DNA of 64,000 bases from Niallia sp. XMNu-256 (GTDB lineage: Bacteria > Bacillota > Bacilli > Bacillales > Cytobacillaceae): the NCBI RefSeq assembly GCF_036670015.1, contig NZ_CP137636.1:4070501-4134500 (forward strand), written 5' to 3'. The notes beneath the pieces were generated by a model that saw only the letters and a list, made by a program, of their open reading frames with translations, had not been told where the DNA came from and ran no database searches. Every line of letters starts with the position of its first letter. Positions within the stretch are counted from its first letter, which is position 1. The position numbers and the translations under genes are program-made. This document shows positions 34,803 through 44,886 of this stretch, piece after piece.

Positions 34803-35990
34803 TTATGCCTTTTCAACGATCGTTGCTACGCCTTGTCCGCCACCAACACATAGAGTAGCTAAACCGTATTGGTTGTCTCTCTTTTGCATTTCATGAATCA
34901 AGCTAACTAGGATTCTAGCACCACTTGCTCCAATTGGGTGTCCAAGTGCAATCGCACCACCGTTAACATTTAATTTATCTTTATTAAATTGAAGTTCACG
35001 GTCAACAGCAATTGATTGTGCTGCGAAAGCTTCATTTGCTTCAATTAAATCGATGTCTTCTAGTGATAAAGCTGCTCTTTCTAGAGCCTTTTTCACAGCT
35101 GGAACCGGTCCAATCCCCATAATGCTTGGATCTACTCCTGCACTTGCATTAGCTTTGATTGAAACTAGTGGTTTTACCCCTAGTTCATCTGCCTTTTTAC
35201 GGCTCATTACAACAAATGCTGCTGCTCCGTCATTAATACCAGAAGCATTACCAGCTGTTACAGAACCATCCTTTTTAAATGCAGCACGAAGCTTGCCTAA
35301 GCTTTCAGCTGTTGTTCCCGCACGAGGGAATTCGTCCTTATCAAATACAGTTACTTGTCCTTTACGTCCTGGAATTTCAACTGGGATGATTTCATCTGCA
35401 AAGCGGTTAGACTCTAGTGCTGCTTGAGCTTTTTGTTGGCTCCATGCAGCAAATTCGTCTTGCTCGTCGCGTGAAATTTCGTATTTTTCAGCTAAGTTTT
35501 CAGCTGTTACTCCCATGTGATAATCGTTCATTGCACACCATAATCCATCTTGAATCATGCTGTCGACAACTTTTTGATTGCCCATTTTAAATCCGCTACG
35601 TGCTCCTTCTAAAACATAAGAAGCCGCACTCATGTTTTCCATTCCACCCGCTACGATCACTTCAGCATCTCCAGCAAGAATTGCTTGTGTTGCTAAGTGA
35701 ACAGCATTTAATCCAGATCCACAAACTTTGTTTATTGTAAGAGCAGATGCTTCCTGTGGAACTCCCGCAGCTAGAGCCGCTTGTCTTGCCGGGTTTTGTC
35801 CAAGGCCTGCTGATAATACATTCCCCATAATGACTTCATCTACATCACTAGCTTTTACTCCAGCCTTTTCTAGTGCACCTTTAATAACGATGCCTCCAAG
35901 TTTTGTAGCCGCTACATTTTGTAAACTTCCTAGAAAGTTACCGATCGGTGTTCTAACCGCACTTACAATTACTACTTCATTTACTGACAT
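34803..35990 (-). CDS. Acetyl-CoA C-acetyltransferase (thiolase, PhaA-like)
   Basis: 395 aa. The nucleophile Cys is in [14 protein letters not shown] (about 89), the His in [14 protein letters not shown] and the second Cys in CVGGGQGVA. It condenses two acetyl-CoA to acetoacetyl-CoA, the first step of PHB synthesis, or the reverse. A second, closely similar thiolase is encoded at 38906. This copy is not in the sigma-54 operon and is next to the PHB biosynthesis genes, so a biosynthetic role is inferred. Confidence 0.93.
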   Translation of the reverse strand: MSVNEVVIVSAVRTPIGNFLGSLQNVAATKLGGIVIKGALEKAGVKASDVDEVIMGNVLSAGLGQNPARQAALAAGVPQEASALTINKVCGSGLNAVHLATQAILAGDAEVIVAGGMENMSAASYVLEGARSGFKMGNQKVVDSMIQDGLWCAMNDYHMGVTAENLAEKYEISRDEQDEFAAWSQQKAQAALESNRFADEIIPVEIPGRKGQVTVFDKDEFPRAGTTAESLGKLRAAFKKDGSVTAGNASGINDGAAAFVVMSRKKADELGVKPLVSIKANASAGVDPSIMGIGPVPAVKKALERAALSLEDIDLIEANEAFAAQSIAVDRELQFNKDKLNVNGGAIALGHPIGASGARILVSLIHEMQKRDNQYGLATLCVGGGQGVATIVEKA

Positions 35991-36402
35991 TTGATCTCCT
36001 CCAGATGATTTTTATGTAGAGTCATTTTCAACCAATATAATACTATAGATTGCGACAATTTTAATCACAAATTATTCGACAAATTTTGAAAAATTGATTT
36101 TGTTTAATAGTATTTAAATATCTATATGTTTATAATTTTAATAGTTATAAAGAAAAAATCCAGTTGGTAATGTAACAATCATTGGTCTAAATATAGAAAA
36201 AACCTGACCTCTCAAGGGCCTGATTTCAGTTTTGTTTTTAAAATCACTTTTAAAGAATAGTAATAAGACATAAAAGAAATTAGTAGAATTTACTCGAATT
36301 ATGTAGAAATGTTTTTTCTCATTTTAGGCTCACTAGGTTGAAAAAGCCCCTTATTCGTAAAATAGGCAGCGCAATAAAAGTAAATAAGTTAATTATGTCG
36401 CA
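35991..36402. other. AT-rich gap without a recognised gene
   Basis: About 410 bp upstream of the thiolase gene (minus strand). It must hold that gene's promoter, but I see no clear -35/-10 pair, repeat or ORF with an RBS. Confidence 0.5.
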
Positions 36403-36403
36403 C

Positions 36404-36441
36404 AAAAGAATCCTACTCTGTCCAATGAATAGGATTCTTTT
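36404..36441 (-). terminator. Intrinsic terminator after bdhA, end of the ketone-body operon
   Basis: AAAAGAATCCTA pairs with TAGGATTCTTTT around a 14-nt loop; it lies directly after the bdhA stop. Confidence 0.88.
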
Positions 36442-36447
36442 ACTCTA

Positions 36448-37233
36448 TTATTGAGCTGTATACCCACCATCTAGCACAACTGCTTGACCTGTAACTGCTG
36501 CACCTTTTTCACTTGCAAGGAAGATCGCATAATCAGCAATTTCCGATACCGATAATAATCGTTTTTGTGGAACCATTGCGAGAATAACATCTTCAAGCGC
36601 ACTGTCAAGACTAACGTTTCTTGTTTTGGCTAAGTCAGCAATTTGCCCGCGTACAAGTGGGGTATCGACATATCCAGGGCACAAGGCATTTACAGTAATA
36701 CCATCTCTTGCACATTCCAATGCGGCCACCTTTGTTAAGCCGATTACACCATGCTTGGCACTGTTATAGCCGGCCTTACCAGCAAAACCAATCAGTCCAT
36801 TGATTGAAGCCATATTAATGATTCTCCCCGACTTTTGCGCTTTCATAATTGGAAATACGTTTTTAATGCCGATGAACGAACCTGTTAACATGACACTTAT
36901 TAGCTTTTCATATACAGCTGTTGGAAACTCCTCGATTGGAGCGACATATTGGAAACCGGCATTATTGATTAAAATATCGATCGTCCCAAAATGATTTTTA
37001 GCTGCTTCAATTGCACTTTTGTAAGCCTCTTCATTTGTTACATCACATGGAGCTGAAAAAGCGGTAAGCCCTGCTGCATTTAATTCTGCCGTTTTTTCCT
37101 CACATTTTTCAACGTTTATATCTGAAATGACTACTTTTGCCCCCTCTTCAGCAAACTTCCTCGCAATTTCTAAGCCAATTCCGCTAGCTGAACCTGTAAT
37201 AAAGGCAACCTTTCCTTCTAATGTTTTTGTCAA
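36448..37233 (-). CDS. bdhA: 3-hydroxybutyrate dehydrogenase
   Basis: 261 aa SDR oxidising (R)-3-hydroxybutyrate to acetoacetate with NAD. TGSASGIG cofactor motif, NNAGFQYVAP, NMASINGLIGFAGKAGYNSAKHG (Ser, Tyr, Lys), CPGYVDTPLVRGQ. These match BdhA of Bacillus (YxjF-like). It is the last gene of the sco-thiolase-permease operon and delivers acetoacetate to ScoAB. Confidence 0.93.
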   Translation of the reverse strand: MTKTLEGKVAFITGSASGIGLEIARKFAEEGAKVVISDINVEKCEEKTAELNAAGLTAFSAPCDVTNEEAYKSAIEAAKNHFGTIDILINNAGFQYVAPIEEFPTAVYEKLISVMLTGSFIGIKNVFPIMKAQKSGRIINMASINGLIGFAGKAGYNSAKHGVIGLTKVAALECARDGITVNALCPGYVDTPLVRGQIADLAKTRNVSLDSALEDVILAMVPQKRLLSVSEIADYAIFLASEKGAAVTGQAVVLDGGYTAQ

Positions 37234-37303
37234 TAATAACCTCTCCCTTATTAAAATCTCTCGTAATCAAATTCGCCTCGCTGAATTTGAGCGCTAAATG
37301 AAA

Positions 37304-38749
37304 TTAAACAATGCCAAACCAAGTATAAAGGGCAATAATTACGAAAACGGCCAATGTTTTGATAATTGTAATTGCAAAGATATCCTTATAGGATTGTTTA
37401 TGGGTTAACCCTGTTACTGCTAATAATGTAATAACCGCCCCATTATGTGGAAGCGTATCCATACCACCTGATGCCATTGCAACAACCCGGTGCATGACTT
37501 CCGGTGGAATATTGGCAGCTGCAATCATGGCATTATATTGATCAGCCATTGCGCTTAACGCGATTCCCATGCCACCAGATGCAGAACCAGTCATACCTGC
37601 TAATGCGGTTGTTGTAACAGCCCCATTGACAAGAGGGTTAGAGAAAGTTCCACCTAAACCACTACTAATCGCTGCAAACCCTGGTAAAGCTGCAATGACT
37701 CCACCAAAGCCATATTCAGATCCTGTATTCATGACTGCAAGTAAAGAACCCCCAATACTAGTATTTAGGCCCTCTTTTAACTTTTTCTTGACCCTTTTGT
37801 AATCATAGGCAATGGATGTAAGGATCCCAACGATTAGCGCAAGTCCTACCGCCCAGATCGCTGATGTTTTTGCCACATCAACTGTATATTCAGGCAAGCC
37901 AAGGGCAGCAAAGTCAAAGCCATTTGGATACCAAGAAGGAATAGCCGTTGATAAATAATTATTCATAACTGCAACAGATAGAAGTGGAATGAAGGCCAAA
38001 ATTTGTCTTAATACAGTTCCATTAGAATGTAAATCTGGAGCTGACTTATCTTCTTCTTCCTTTTCCGCAATTGCCTCAAGGGCTGCTGCAGTTTCATCAG
38101 CAAATCCATAATATCCTTCACCCGCTTTAGCAGCTGTTCGCTTTCTCCATTCTAAATAGGTTAAACCCGCAGATAATACAATGACACCACCAATAATACC
38201 TAGAGTGGGTGCTGCATAAATATCAGTCCCAAAGAATGAGATCGGAATGACGTTTTGAATTTGCGGTGTACCTGGAATTGCATCCATTGTGAAAGTAAAC
38301 GCACCCAGTGCAATCGTACCTGGAATCAGTCTCTTTGGAATATTGGCTTGTCTAAATAATTGATTAGCAAATGGATAAATAGCAAATACGGCAACAAATA
38401 AACTTACGCCGCTATAAGTCAAAATCGCCCCTAATAAAATAACGGTTAACATCGCTTGCTTTGCACCAATTAAACGAACAATTGTCTTTGCAATTGACTC
38501 TGCAATTCCTGACATTTCAACGACTTTACCAAAAATTGCACCAAGCAAGAATACGAGAAAATAATCTTTAATAAAGCCCACCATTTTTGGCATAAATACG
38601 CCTGAATAGAACGGTAATACATTGGCTGGGTCAATCAAGAATACGGCTAACAACGCACAGAGGGGTGCCATTAAAATAACGGAAAAACCCTTGTATGCTG
38701 TAAACATTAATAAACCAAGTGAAAGTAGTATAATTAATAAATCCCACAT
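37304..38749 (-). CDS. GntP-family permease, probable 3-hydroxybutyrate/acetoacetate uptake
   Basis: 481 aa with about 12-13 transmembrane segments. TMDAIPGTPQIQNVIP and GGMDTLPHNGAVITLL are hallmark motifs of the GntP/YxjC subgroup. Placement between thiolase and 3-hydroxybutyrate dehydrogenase parallels B. subtilis yxjC-scoA-scoB-yxjF and suggests uptake of short hydroxy or keto acids. Confidence 0.88.
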   Translation of the reverse strand: MWDLLIILLSLGLLMFTAYKGFSVILMAPLCALLAVFLIDPANVLPFYSGVFMPKMVGFIKDYFLVFLLGAIFGKVVEMSGIAESIAKTIVRLIGAKQAMLTVILLGAILTYSGVSLFVAVFAIYPFANQLFRQANIPKRLIPGTIALGAFTFTMDAIPGTPQIQNVIPISFFGTDIYAAPTLGIIGGVIVLSAGLTYLEWRKRTAAKAGEGYYGFADETAAALEAIAEKEEEDKSAPDLHSNGTVLRQILAFIPLLSVAVMNNYLSTAIPSWYPNGFDFAALGLPEYTVDVAKTSAIWAVGLALIVGILTSIAYDYKRVKKKLKEGLNTSIGGSLLAVMNTGSEYGFGGVIAALPGFAAISSGLGGTFSNPLVNGAVTTTALAGMTGSASGGMGIALSAMADQYNAMIAAANIPPEVMHRVVAMASGGMDTLPHNGAVITLLAVTGLTHKQSYKDIFAITIIKTLAVFVIIALYTWFGIV

Positions 38750-38905
38750 AGTAACTCCCCCAGAAAAAATGTTTAGTTTCCTCTTCTCATCGGATTAAAC
38801 CAATACATCTTTTTCTTTCTCTCTATTTTTGTAATAATTCCAATTTTCCGATGATACTGCCATATATCCTCGATGTGACAGTATGATCACTGTTAATTCA
38901 ATCGT

Positions 38906-40096
38906 TTAATCTTTTTCCATTTCAAGAACAGTTGCAATTCCCATTCCACCGCCAATACAAAGCGTGGCTAAACCGTATCTTGAGTTACGACGCTGCATTT
39001 CATGTAATAAAGTAACCATAATTCGTGCGCCGCTTGCCCCAATCGGGTGTCCTAGAGCAATCGCACCACCATTAACATTTAATTTTTCTCTTGGAAATTC
39101 AAGATCCTTTCCAACCCCAAGTGCTTGAGCAGCAAATGCTTCGTTGGCCTCTACCAAATCAATTTCTGCAAGGGTTAACCCTGCTTTATCTAGGGCTTTT
39201 CTTGTTGCAGGAACGGGTCCAATTCCCATAATACTTGGGTCTACACCAGCTGCTCCTGTACCACGAAGAACAGCCAATGGTTTAATGCCTAATTCTTCCG
39301 CTTTTTCACGACTCATCAAAACTAACGCAGCCGCTCCATCATTAATCCCCGACGCATTTCCAGCTGTTACCGTCCCATCTTTCTTGAAGGCAGGTTTTAA
39401 TTTTGCTAATGCTTCTGCTGTTACCCCTTTACGTGGGAATTCATCGGTATCAAAAACCATTGGATCACCTTTACGTTTGGGAATGATAACAGGAACGATT
39501 TCATCCTTAAATTTGCCTTCTTGAATTGCAGCCTCTGCTTTTTGCTGACTCCATGCAGCAAATTCATCTTGCTGCTCACGGGTTAAACTCCATCTTTCAG
39601 CGATATTTTCAGCTGTAATTCCCATGTGATACTCATTAATGGCACATTGTAATCCATCGTTAATCAGGCTATCGAGGATTTTTCCGTCTCCCATCTTATA
39701 ACCGGTTCGAGCTTTTGGCAAAAGATATGGGGCCATGCTCATATTTTCCATTCCGCCAGCTACAACGATATCTGCCTCTCCTAGTTGGATGGACTGTGCT
39801 GCTAAATGCACAGCCTTCATACCTGATCCACATAGTTTATTGATTGCCGTTGCACACACTTCGATGGGCAACCCAGCTTTTAAAGCAGCTGTACGGGCAG
39901 GTCCTTGGCCCAGTCCTGCCTGCAACACATTCCCCATGATAACTTCATCGACCTGCTCGCCTTTCACGCCGGCACGTTCTAATGCTTCTTTTATGACAAT
40001 GGCACCTAACTCTGTTGCCGGGGTGTTACTTAATGTTCCTCCAAAATTTCCTATTGCTGTTCGAACAGCACTAACAATGACTACTTCACGCATCAT
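38906..40096 (-). CDS. Acetyl-CoA C-acetyltransferase (catabolic thiolase)
   Basis: 396 aa thiolase with [28 protein letters not shown] and CIGGGMGIA. It probably splits acetoacetyl-CoA made by ScoAB into two acetyl-CoA. The RBS AGGAGGG precedes ATG 40096, and it follows scoB by 44 nt in the sigma-54 operon. Confidence 0.93.
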   Translation of the reverse strand: MMREVVIVSAVRTAIGNFGGTLSNTPATELGAIVIKEALERAGVKGEQVDEVIMGNVLQAGLGQGPARTAALKAGLPIEVCATAINKLCGSGMKAVHLAAQSIQLGEADIVVAGGMENMSMAPYLLPKARTGYKMGDGKILDSLINDGLQCAINEYHMGITAENIAERWSLTREQQDEFAAWSQQKAEAAIQEGKFKDEIVPVIIPKRKGDPMVFDTDEFPRKGVTAEALAKLKPAFKKDGTVTAGNASGINDGAAALVLMSREKAEELGIKPLAVLRGTGAAGVDPSIMGIGPVPATRKALDKAGLTLAEIDLVEANEAFAAQALGVGKDLEFPREKLNVNGGAIALGHPIGASGARIMVTLLHEMQRRNSRYGLATLCIGGGMGIATVLEMEKD

Positions 40097-40140
40097 ATAA
40101 CCCTCCTATAGGATTCCTCCTAAAAATATTGAATCTACTT

Positions 40141-40797
40141 TTATATCAGATTTGGGCTAACCATAAAGGTAGCCTCAGTTTTTTCCTTTACCTCTTCTAA
40201 AGTCACCCCATCTTGAATCTCCTCAAGAACTAGACCTCCTTCTTTTACGGAGAAAACAGCTAACTCTGTAACAATTAAATCCACAACCCCTTTCCCTGTT
40301 AAAGGTAATGTGCAGTGTTCTAAAATTTTCGATCCCCCTTTTTTCGTACAATGTTCCATCGCTACAATTACCTTTTTGGCACCTGTTACTAAGTCCATGG
40401 CACCGCCCATTCCAGGAACCATCTTGCCTGGAACCATCCAGTTGGCAATGTTTCCATGCCTATCAACCTCAAGTCCACCTAGTACAGTTACATCCACATG
40501 ACCACCGCGAATTAATTCAAAGGAAAAGGCACTGTCAAAGAACGCACCACCAGGTAAGATCCCTGCAGGTTGACCACCGGCATTAACTAAATCCAGATCG
40601 ATCTCGGTAACAGGCCCCAAACCGACATAACCATTTTCAGATTGAAGAATGACACTCACATCTCCTGGCAAATAATTAGGAACCATGGTTGGCAATCCAA
40701 TTCCCAGATTCACAACATCTCCATCTTTCATTTCTTTAGCCACTCGAGCAGCAATGAGTTGCTTTGCTGTCAGTTGTGGAGTATTCATCGTTGCCAT
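40141..40797 (-). CDS. scoB: Succinyl-CoA:3-oxoacid CoA-transferase subunit B
   Basis: 218 aa. The catalytic Glu lies in [10 protein letters not shown] (about 55), with [20 protein letters not shown] and [11 protein letters not shown]. It moves CoA from succinyl-CoA to acetoacetate. The ATG overlaps the scoA stop by 1 nt (TAATG). Confidence 0.95.
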   Translation of the reverse strand: MATMNTPQLTAKQLIAARVAKEMKDGDVVNLGIGLPTMVPNYLPGDVSVILQSENGYVGLGPVTEIDLDLVNAGGQPAGILPGGAFFDSAFSFELIRGGHVDVTVLGGLEVDRHGNIANWMVPGKMVPGMGGAMDLVTGAKKVIVAMEHCTKKGGSKILEHCTLPLTGKGVVDLIVTELAVFSVKEGGLVLEEIQDGVTLEEVKEKTEATFMVSPNLI

Positions 40798-41456
40798 TAT
40801 TGATTCCCTCCTTGAATAATGATTTTGTCTATTAATATTCCTGGAGTCATTACTTCATCAGGGTCAATTTCTCCTACCTCAACTAGGCTTTCGACCTCAA
40901 CAATGACCGTATCAGCAGCCATTGCCATGAGCGGATTAAAGTTACGAGCTGATTTATGATAGACTAGGTTTCCAGCTTTATCTGCCTTATAAGCTTTTAA
41001 AAGGGCAACATCTGCACGAAGAGGCTTTTCTAGTAAAAATTCACGGCCATCAATAGTAAGTTTTTGTTTACCTTCTTCAACAACCGTACCAACCCCCGTT
41101 GGAGTTAAGATTCCACCGAGCCCGGAACCACCAGCACGAACTCGTTCGGCTAGTGTCCCTTGAGGAACTAACTCAACATCCAATTCACCCTCAATCATTT
41201 GTCTACCCGTTTCCGGATTTGTTCCAATATGTGAAGTAATCACTTTTTTACACTTTTTATTCACGATTAATGGGCCAACCCCCCTTTCTACGAAAGCGGT
41301 ATCATTTGCGATCAAGGTAATGTCCTTAATGGCTGCTTGATCGATTGCATGAACGAGCGATTCGGGAGTGCCAATTCCCATAAATCCCCCGGTCATTATT
41401 GTCATACCATCTTTAAACAATGATGAAACTTCCTCCATTGAAATGACTTTACTCAT
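40797..41456 (-). CDS. scoA: Succinyl-CoA:3-oxoacid CoA-transferase subunit A
   Basis: 219 aa. [38 protein letters not shown] and [10 protein letters not shown] are subunit A motifs. It is the first gene of the ketone-body operon, with a -24/-12 promoter about 60 bp upstream. The RBS is AGGAGGTG. Confidence 0.95.
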   Translation of the reverse strand: MSKVISMEEVSSLFKDGMTIMTGGFMGIGTPESLVHAIDQAAIKDITLIANDTAFVERGVGPLIVNKKCKKVITSHIGTNPETGRQMIEGELDVELVPQGTLAERVRAGGSGLGGILTPTGVGTVVEEGKQKLTIDGREFLLEKPLRADVALLKAYKADKAGNLVYHKSARNFNPLMAMAADTVIVEVESLVEVGEIDPDEVMTPGILIDKIIIQGGNQ

Positions 41457-41518
41457 TTCGGAGCACCTCCTATATGATGACAGAAAAGATTAGTGATTTT
41501 TATTACACCTATTTTTAA

Positions 41519-41534
41519 TGCAATATCCATGCCA
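41519..41534 (-). promoter_or_regulatory. Sigma-54 (-24/-12) promoter of scoA operon
   Basis: The minus strand reads TGGCATGGATATTGCA: GG and GC are separated by exactly 10 bp, matching TGGCAC-N5-TTGCW with one change. The predicted start is about 50 nt before scoA. Confidence 0.82.
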
Positions 41535-41691
41535 ACATCATAAATTACTATAAAAATCTCTTTTATTCTTTTCTTTCCTTTATAAAAATTCTCTTATTCA
41601 TAAGTATTTTATATAGTTTAATAGAGTGGTAATGGTAATATCTCTTTTAATAAAAGAAACTTGGTTAATTCTCAGTCTGTCACAAATATAG

Positions 41692-41705
41692 TGAAAGCGC
41701 GTCCA
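41692..41705. promoter_or_regulatory. Candidate CcpA cre site
   Basis: TGAAAGCGCGTCCA resembles the cre consensus TGAAAGCGTTNCA-type, with two mismatches, between the enhancer sites and the sigma-54 promoter. Carbon repression of ketone-body use would make sense. Confidence 0.35.
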
Positions 41706-41709
41706 ACAA

Positions 41710-41811
41710 TGTACGGATCTTCTTACAATTTTGTGTTTCAGTTTATTTTTTTGTAAGGATATCTTTACAGTTGATGACTTACAGCTTAATTATTGTAAGG
41801 ATTTTCGCACA
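41710..41811. promoter_or_regulatory. Three 18-bp enhancer-like sites spaced exactly 42 bp apart
   Basis: TGTACGGATCTTCTTACA (41710-41727), TGTAAGGATATCTTTACA (41752-41769, near-perfect palindrome) and TGTAAGGATTTTCGCACA (41794-41811). They lie 175-290 bp upstream of the -24/-12 promoter, as enhancer sites for a sigma-54 activator do, and all start 42 bp apart (four helical turns). Confidence 0.7.
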
Positions 41812-41821
41812 ATTGAGATTA

Positions 41822-41990
41822 TGCTGTTATCCTTTGGCGGGTTAATGGTAATTTTTGTTTTCCTGGGACCTTGCTGCTATCTCATGGGTGATAGCCACAA
41901 ATTTTACTAGTTTTCTAGACTCTTGCCGGGATCCCTTGGATGATAGAAAATATAGGGTTTCTCAGGATTGTTGCTGTTATCTAAGTAGAC
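41822..41990. repeat. Degenerate tandem repeats, about 50 bp
   Basis: TGCTGTTATC (41822), TGCTGCTATC (41872), a degenerate CTTGCCGGGATC (about 41923) and TTGCTGTTATC (41971) recur at 48-52 bp steps. Two units carry a TATC/GATAG stem-loop (CTATC-TCATGGGT-GATAG). This resembles the array at 28997. Confidence 0.5.
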
Positions 41991-41994
41991 TAAT

Positions 41995-42040
41995 AAAAAA
42001 AAGGCTGTCCAGAAAGCGCCTTGCACTTTTTGAACAGCCT
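41995..42040 (-). terminator. Intrinsic terminator after the sigma-54 activator gene
   Basis: On the minus strand AGGCTGTTCA pairs with TGGACAGCCT, followed by TTTTTTTT. Confidence 0.85.
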
Positions 42041-42055
42041 AAATCAATCAACTAA

Positions 42056-43714
42056 TTAAAGACCATACTTATTCATTTTTTCATAAAGGGTGGTGCGGCT
42101 GATTCCTAGTACTTTTGCCGTTTCGGTTTTATTGCCATTCACCATTTCTAGATAATGAATGATCGTATTCCGCTCAGTCTCTTCCATTATCTCAGCAAGG
42201 GTTAACTTGGTAGTAGGTCTTTTATAGCCACTAATTTCTTCCGGCAAATGGTCAGACGTGATGACCTCACCTTCATCTACCATATTTAATGCGCGCTCAA
42301 TGGTATTCTCTAACTCACGAATATTTCCAGGCCATGAATAGGAGGATAACGATCGTAATGTATGGTCACTAATGTCCTCTACACTTTTGCTCATTAACCT
42401 CTGAAACTTCCTGAGAAAATGATGAACTAGAAGTTTAATATCTTCAGGCCGCTCGCTTAAATTTGGAACATGAATGGTCATGACTTTTAAACGATAATAT
42501 ATATCAAGTCGAAATTCTCCCTTTTCGACCATCTCTTCAAGGTTACGATTCGTTGCGGCCATAATTCTTACATCAATAGGGACGCTCCTTGTAGAACCAA
42601 CCCGCTCAATTTCCTTTTCCTGTAAAACTCGTAGAAGTTTCACCTGCATATGCAGTGGCAATTCACCGATTTCGTCAAGAAAGATGGTACCGCCATCAGC
42701 CGCTTCAAATTTTCCTATTTTTCCACCTTTTTTGGCTCCGGTAAATGATCCCTCTTCATAGCCGAATAGCTCCGATTCTAATAACTCTGCAGGGATCGCA
42801 GCGCAATTTACCTTGATAAATACGCCCATTGAACGCTTGCTATCATTATGAATGGAGTGGGCAAATAATTCCTTTCCTGTGCCACTCTCTCCTAGAATCA
42901 ATACGTTTGAATCACTTTTTGCCGCTTTTCTAGCCTGTTCTTTTGCTTCTATAAAGGCAGGACTTTTTCCAATTAAACTTTCGAATGTATAGGTAGCCTT
43001 GTTTCTCTCCTTAAATTCACCTTTGTACCTGCCTAGGTCTTTTTCAAGGGATTGAAACCGTTTCGTAAGGGAATTTAACTGGTCGAGATTTTTAAATAAC
43101 ACTTTTCCTACTGCACCGATTACTTTTCCATCCTTAATGATGGGTACACGTGTCGCGATCATATAATTTCCATTAATCCTTTGCAGTTGGGCAATTTCCT
43201 CTTTACCTGTTTGTGCAACAATATGCATTCGTGAATTTTCAATAATCTCTGTAACATGTTTTCCAATCGAACTTTCTTGATCAATCCCTAGAAATTCAGC
43301 ATAGGGGCGACTTAACATTTGAATTACTCCCTCTTTATCAATCACAACGATTCCATCGTAAGCATAATCAATAATATCCTTAAATGGAAGTTCCTGTTGA
43401 CGACCCAATTGCAATTGGTCTGTCTCAGAGGAAGTAATAAGATACACCTGATAAACACCATCAATTATAGAAACAGATTCTTTTCTAACAAGCACCTCTT
43501 GGTTATTAAATGAAAGCAAGGTAGGAACCGATTCTTCCAAATTCTCCATTCGATTTATAAAATATTGCCATTCCAACTCCATTTCAATCAATTGTTTGGA
43601 TAGAATTTCATTGGAAAAGATCTTATTGTGATCTTTTGTTATTAAAACACCCACAGATAATTTATTTAAAAGCGCCTCCATAACTTTAGAAAAAATGGCT
43701 CTATCTTCAATCAT
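42056..43714 (-). CDS. Sigma-54-dependent transcriptional activator (PAS, AAA+, Fis-type HTH)
   Basis: 552 aa. The N-terminal region has a PAS domain (about 115-220: IIDYAYDGIVVIDKEGVIQ). The AAA+ domain (about 235-480) has Walker A GESGTGKELFAHSIH, the sigma-54 contact motif GSFTGA, and Walker B GGTIFLDEIGELP. A Fis-type HTH ends the protein (NKTETAKVLGISRTTLYEK). Located between the sco operon and the hydroxyacyl-CoA dehydrogenase, both with -24/-12 elements, it is the likely activator of both, perhaps sensing a ketone-body-related ligand. Confidence 0.92.
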   Translation of the reverse strand: MIEDRAIFSKVMEALLNKLSVGVLITKDHNKIFSNEILSKQLIEMELEWQYFINRMENLEESVPTLLSFNNQEVLVRKESVSIIDGVYQVYLITSSETDQLQLGRQQELPFKDIIDYAYDGIVVIDKEGVIQMLSRPYAEFLGIDQESSIGKHVTEIIENSRMHIVAQTGKEEIAQLQRINGNYMIATRVPIIKDGKVIGAVGKVLFKNLDQLNSLTKRFQSLEKDLGRYKGEFKERNKATYTFESLIGKSPAFIEAKEQARKAAKSDSNVLILGESGTGKELFAHSIHNDSKRSMGVFIKVNCAAIPAELLESELFGYEEGSFTGAKKGGKIGKFEAADGGTIFLDEIGELPLHMQVKLLRVLQEKEIERVGSTRSVPIDVRIMAATNRNLEEMVEKGEFRLDIYYRLKVMTIHVPNLSERPEDIKLLVHHFLRKFQRLMSKSVEDISDHTLRSLSSYSWPGNIRELENTIERALNMVDEGEVITSDHLPEEISGYKRPTTKLTLAEIMEETERNTIIHYLEMVNGNKTETAKVLGISRTTLYEKMNKYGL

Positions 43715-43796
43715 CGTCCCAATCCCCCTTACTTATCGAGGCTAGTTAACATTATACCATAGGGAAAATAAGGGATATCAAATCGATTGTGTTGCT

Positions 43797-44735
43797 CTAT
43801 TCCTTATGGTTTTTTATTTTTCCAAGTTGAATAAAGTGTCGGTCACGCGTGTCTAACCTTTCTGTAACTTCATTTCCCTCATATGTAAAAATACCTTTTC
43901 CCGTTTTTGTCCCAAGTTTATTTTGTGAAACCAACTCATTAATCACATCGGGAGCCCCTTTACTTTCGTCTAAATCTGGTGCAACATTGTCAAACACCCG
44001 TTGCCAAGTATCAAGCCCACCAAATTCAGCAATTTCAATTGGCCCTGTAAAAGCCCAGCGGAAACCAGGTCCGTCAATTACAGCTGTATCAATATCCCGT
44101 GCATCAGCAACCCCCTCCCTTAATAAGTAGAAAGCTTCACGCATTAAGGCTGTTTGTAACCGATTAGCGATAAACCCTGAGATCTCTTTTTTTAGAAGGA
44201 CAGGTGACTTTCCAATGTTTCGGATAAGATCCATGGTAGCCTGTACGACTTCTGGTTTTGTTTTTTCATGCTTGACGAGTTCAACCAGTGGAACTAAATG
44301 GCCCGGATTAAAGAAGTGGGTGATCATCATTCGTTGAGCAAAAGATGCTTTTTCCATTAGTTTTGTAACGGGAAAAGTGGAGGTATTAGAAGCTACAATG
44401 GCATCGTCCTTCATAAATGTCTCTAATTGGTCAAAAAGATCCCATTTCAGTTCAATTACCTCTGGAATCGCTTCCAGAATGAAATCTGCCTCTTGAACGG
44501 ACTCCTGTAAATTTACCCTATAAGAAAGATTCACCAAAGCCTTTTCTTTCTGTTCTTCAGTAATGGCGGATTCCTCAACCATAATAGAGAGGTTCTCAGT
44601 GATTCTAGATGCTGCTCTTTTTAAAAATTCTTCTTTAACATCATTTAAGGTAACTGAATAGCCATTTACCGCAAAAGATTGCGCGATGGAACTCCCCATT
44701 ACACCTGATCCAATAATCGTAATGTTTTTTAACAT
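43797..44735 (-). CDS. 3-hydroxyacyl-CoA (3-hydroxybutyryl-CoA) dehydrogenase
   Basis: About 312 aa. NAD motif IGSGVMGSSIAQSFA; NTSTFPVTKL and ITHFFNPGHLVPLVE hold the active-site His; KEISGFIANRLQTALMREAF follows. It oxidises (S)-3-hydroxyacyl-CoA. ATG 44735 has AAAGGGG upstream; the frame to 44771 is unsupported. The C-terminal domain is longer than in the shortest Hbd proteins but normal for the family. Confidence 0.92.
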   Translation of the reverse strand: MLKNITIIGSGVMGSSIAQSFAVNGYSVTLNDVKEEFLKRAASRITENLSIMVEESAITEEQKEKALVNLSYRVNLQESVQEADFILEAIPEVIELKWDLFDQLETFMKDDAIVASNTSTFPVTKLMEKASFAQRMMITHFFNPGHLVPLVELVKHEKTKPEVVQATMDLIRNIGKSPVLLKKEISGFIANRLQTALMREAFYLLREGVADARDIDTAVIDGPGFRWAFTGPIEIAEFGGLDTWQRVFDNVAPDLDESKGAPDVINELVSQNKLGTKTGKGIFTYEGNEVTERLDTRDRHFIQLGKIKNHKE

Positions 44736-44779
44736 ATAAAAAATCCCCTTTCTTTTGAGAAATATATTCAAAAAATCTA

Positions 44780-44795
44780 TGCATGTTTCATGCCA
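44780..44795 (-). promoter_or_regulatory. Second sigma-54 promoter, upstream of the dehydrogenase
   Basis: The minus strand reads TGGCATGAAACATGCA: GG and GC are separated by 10 bp and the first seven bases are the same as in the scoA promoter. The -12 half is ATGCA rather than TTGCA. Confidence 0.65.
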
Positions 44796-44806
44796 AAGGT
44801 AATAAT

Positions 44807-44838
44807 AAAAAAAACAGCAGAAAACCCGCTGTTTTTTT
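44807..44838 (-). terminator. Intrinsic terminator after the TraB-family gene
   Basis: AACAGC/GCTGTT stem with a run of eight T on the minus strand. Confidence 0.8.
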
Positions 44839-44886
44839 AGATTCCATCGTTAATTGAAACCAATCGATTTTATTTTATGAACTGTA

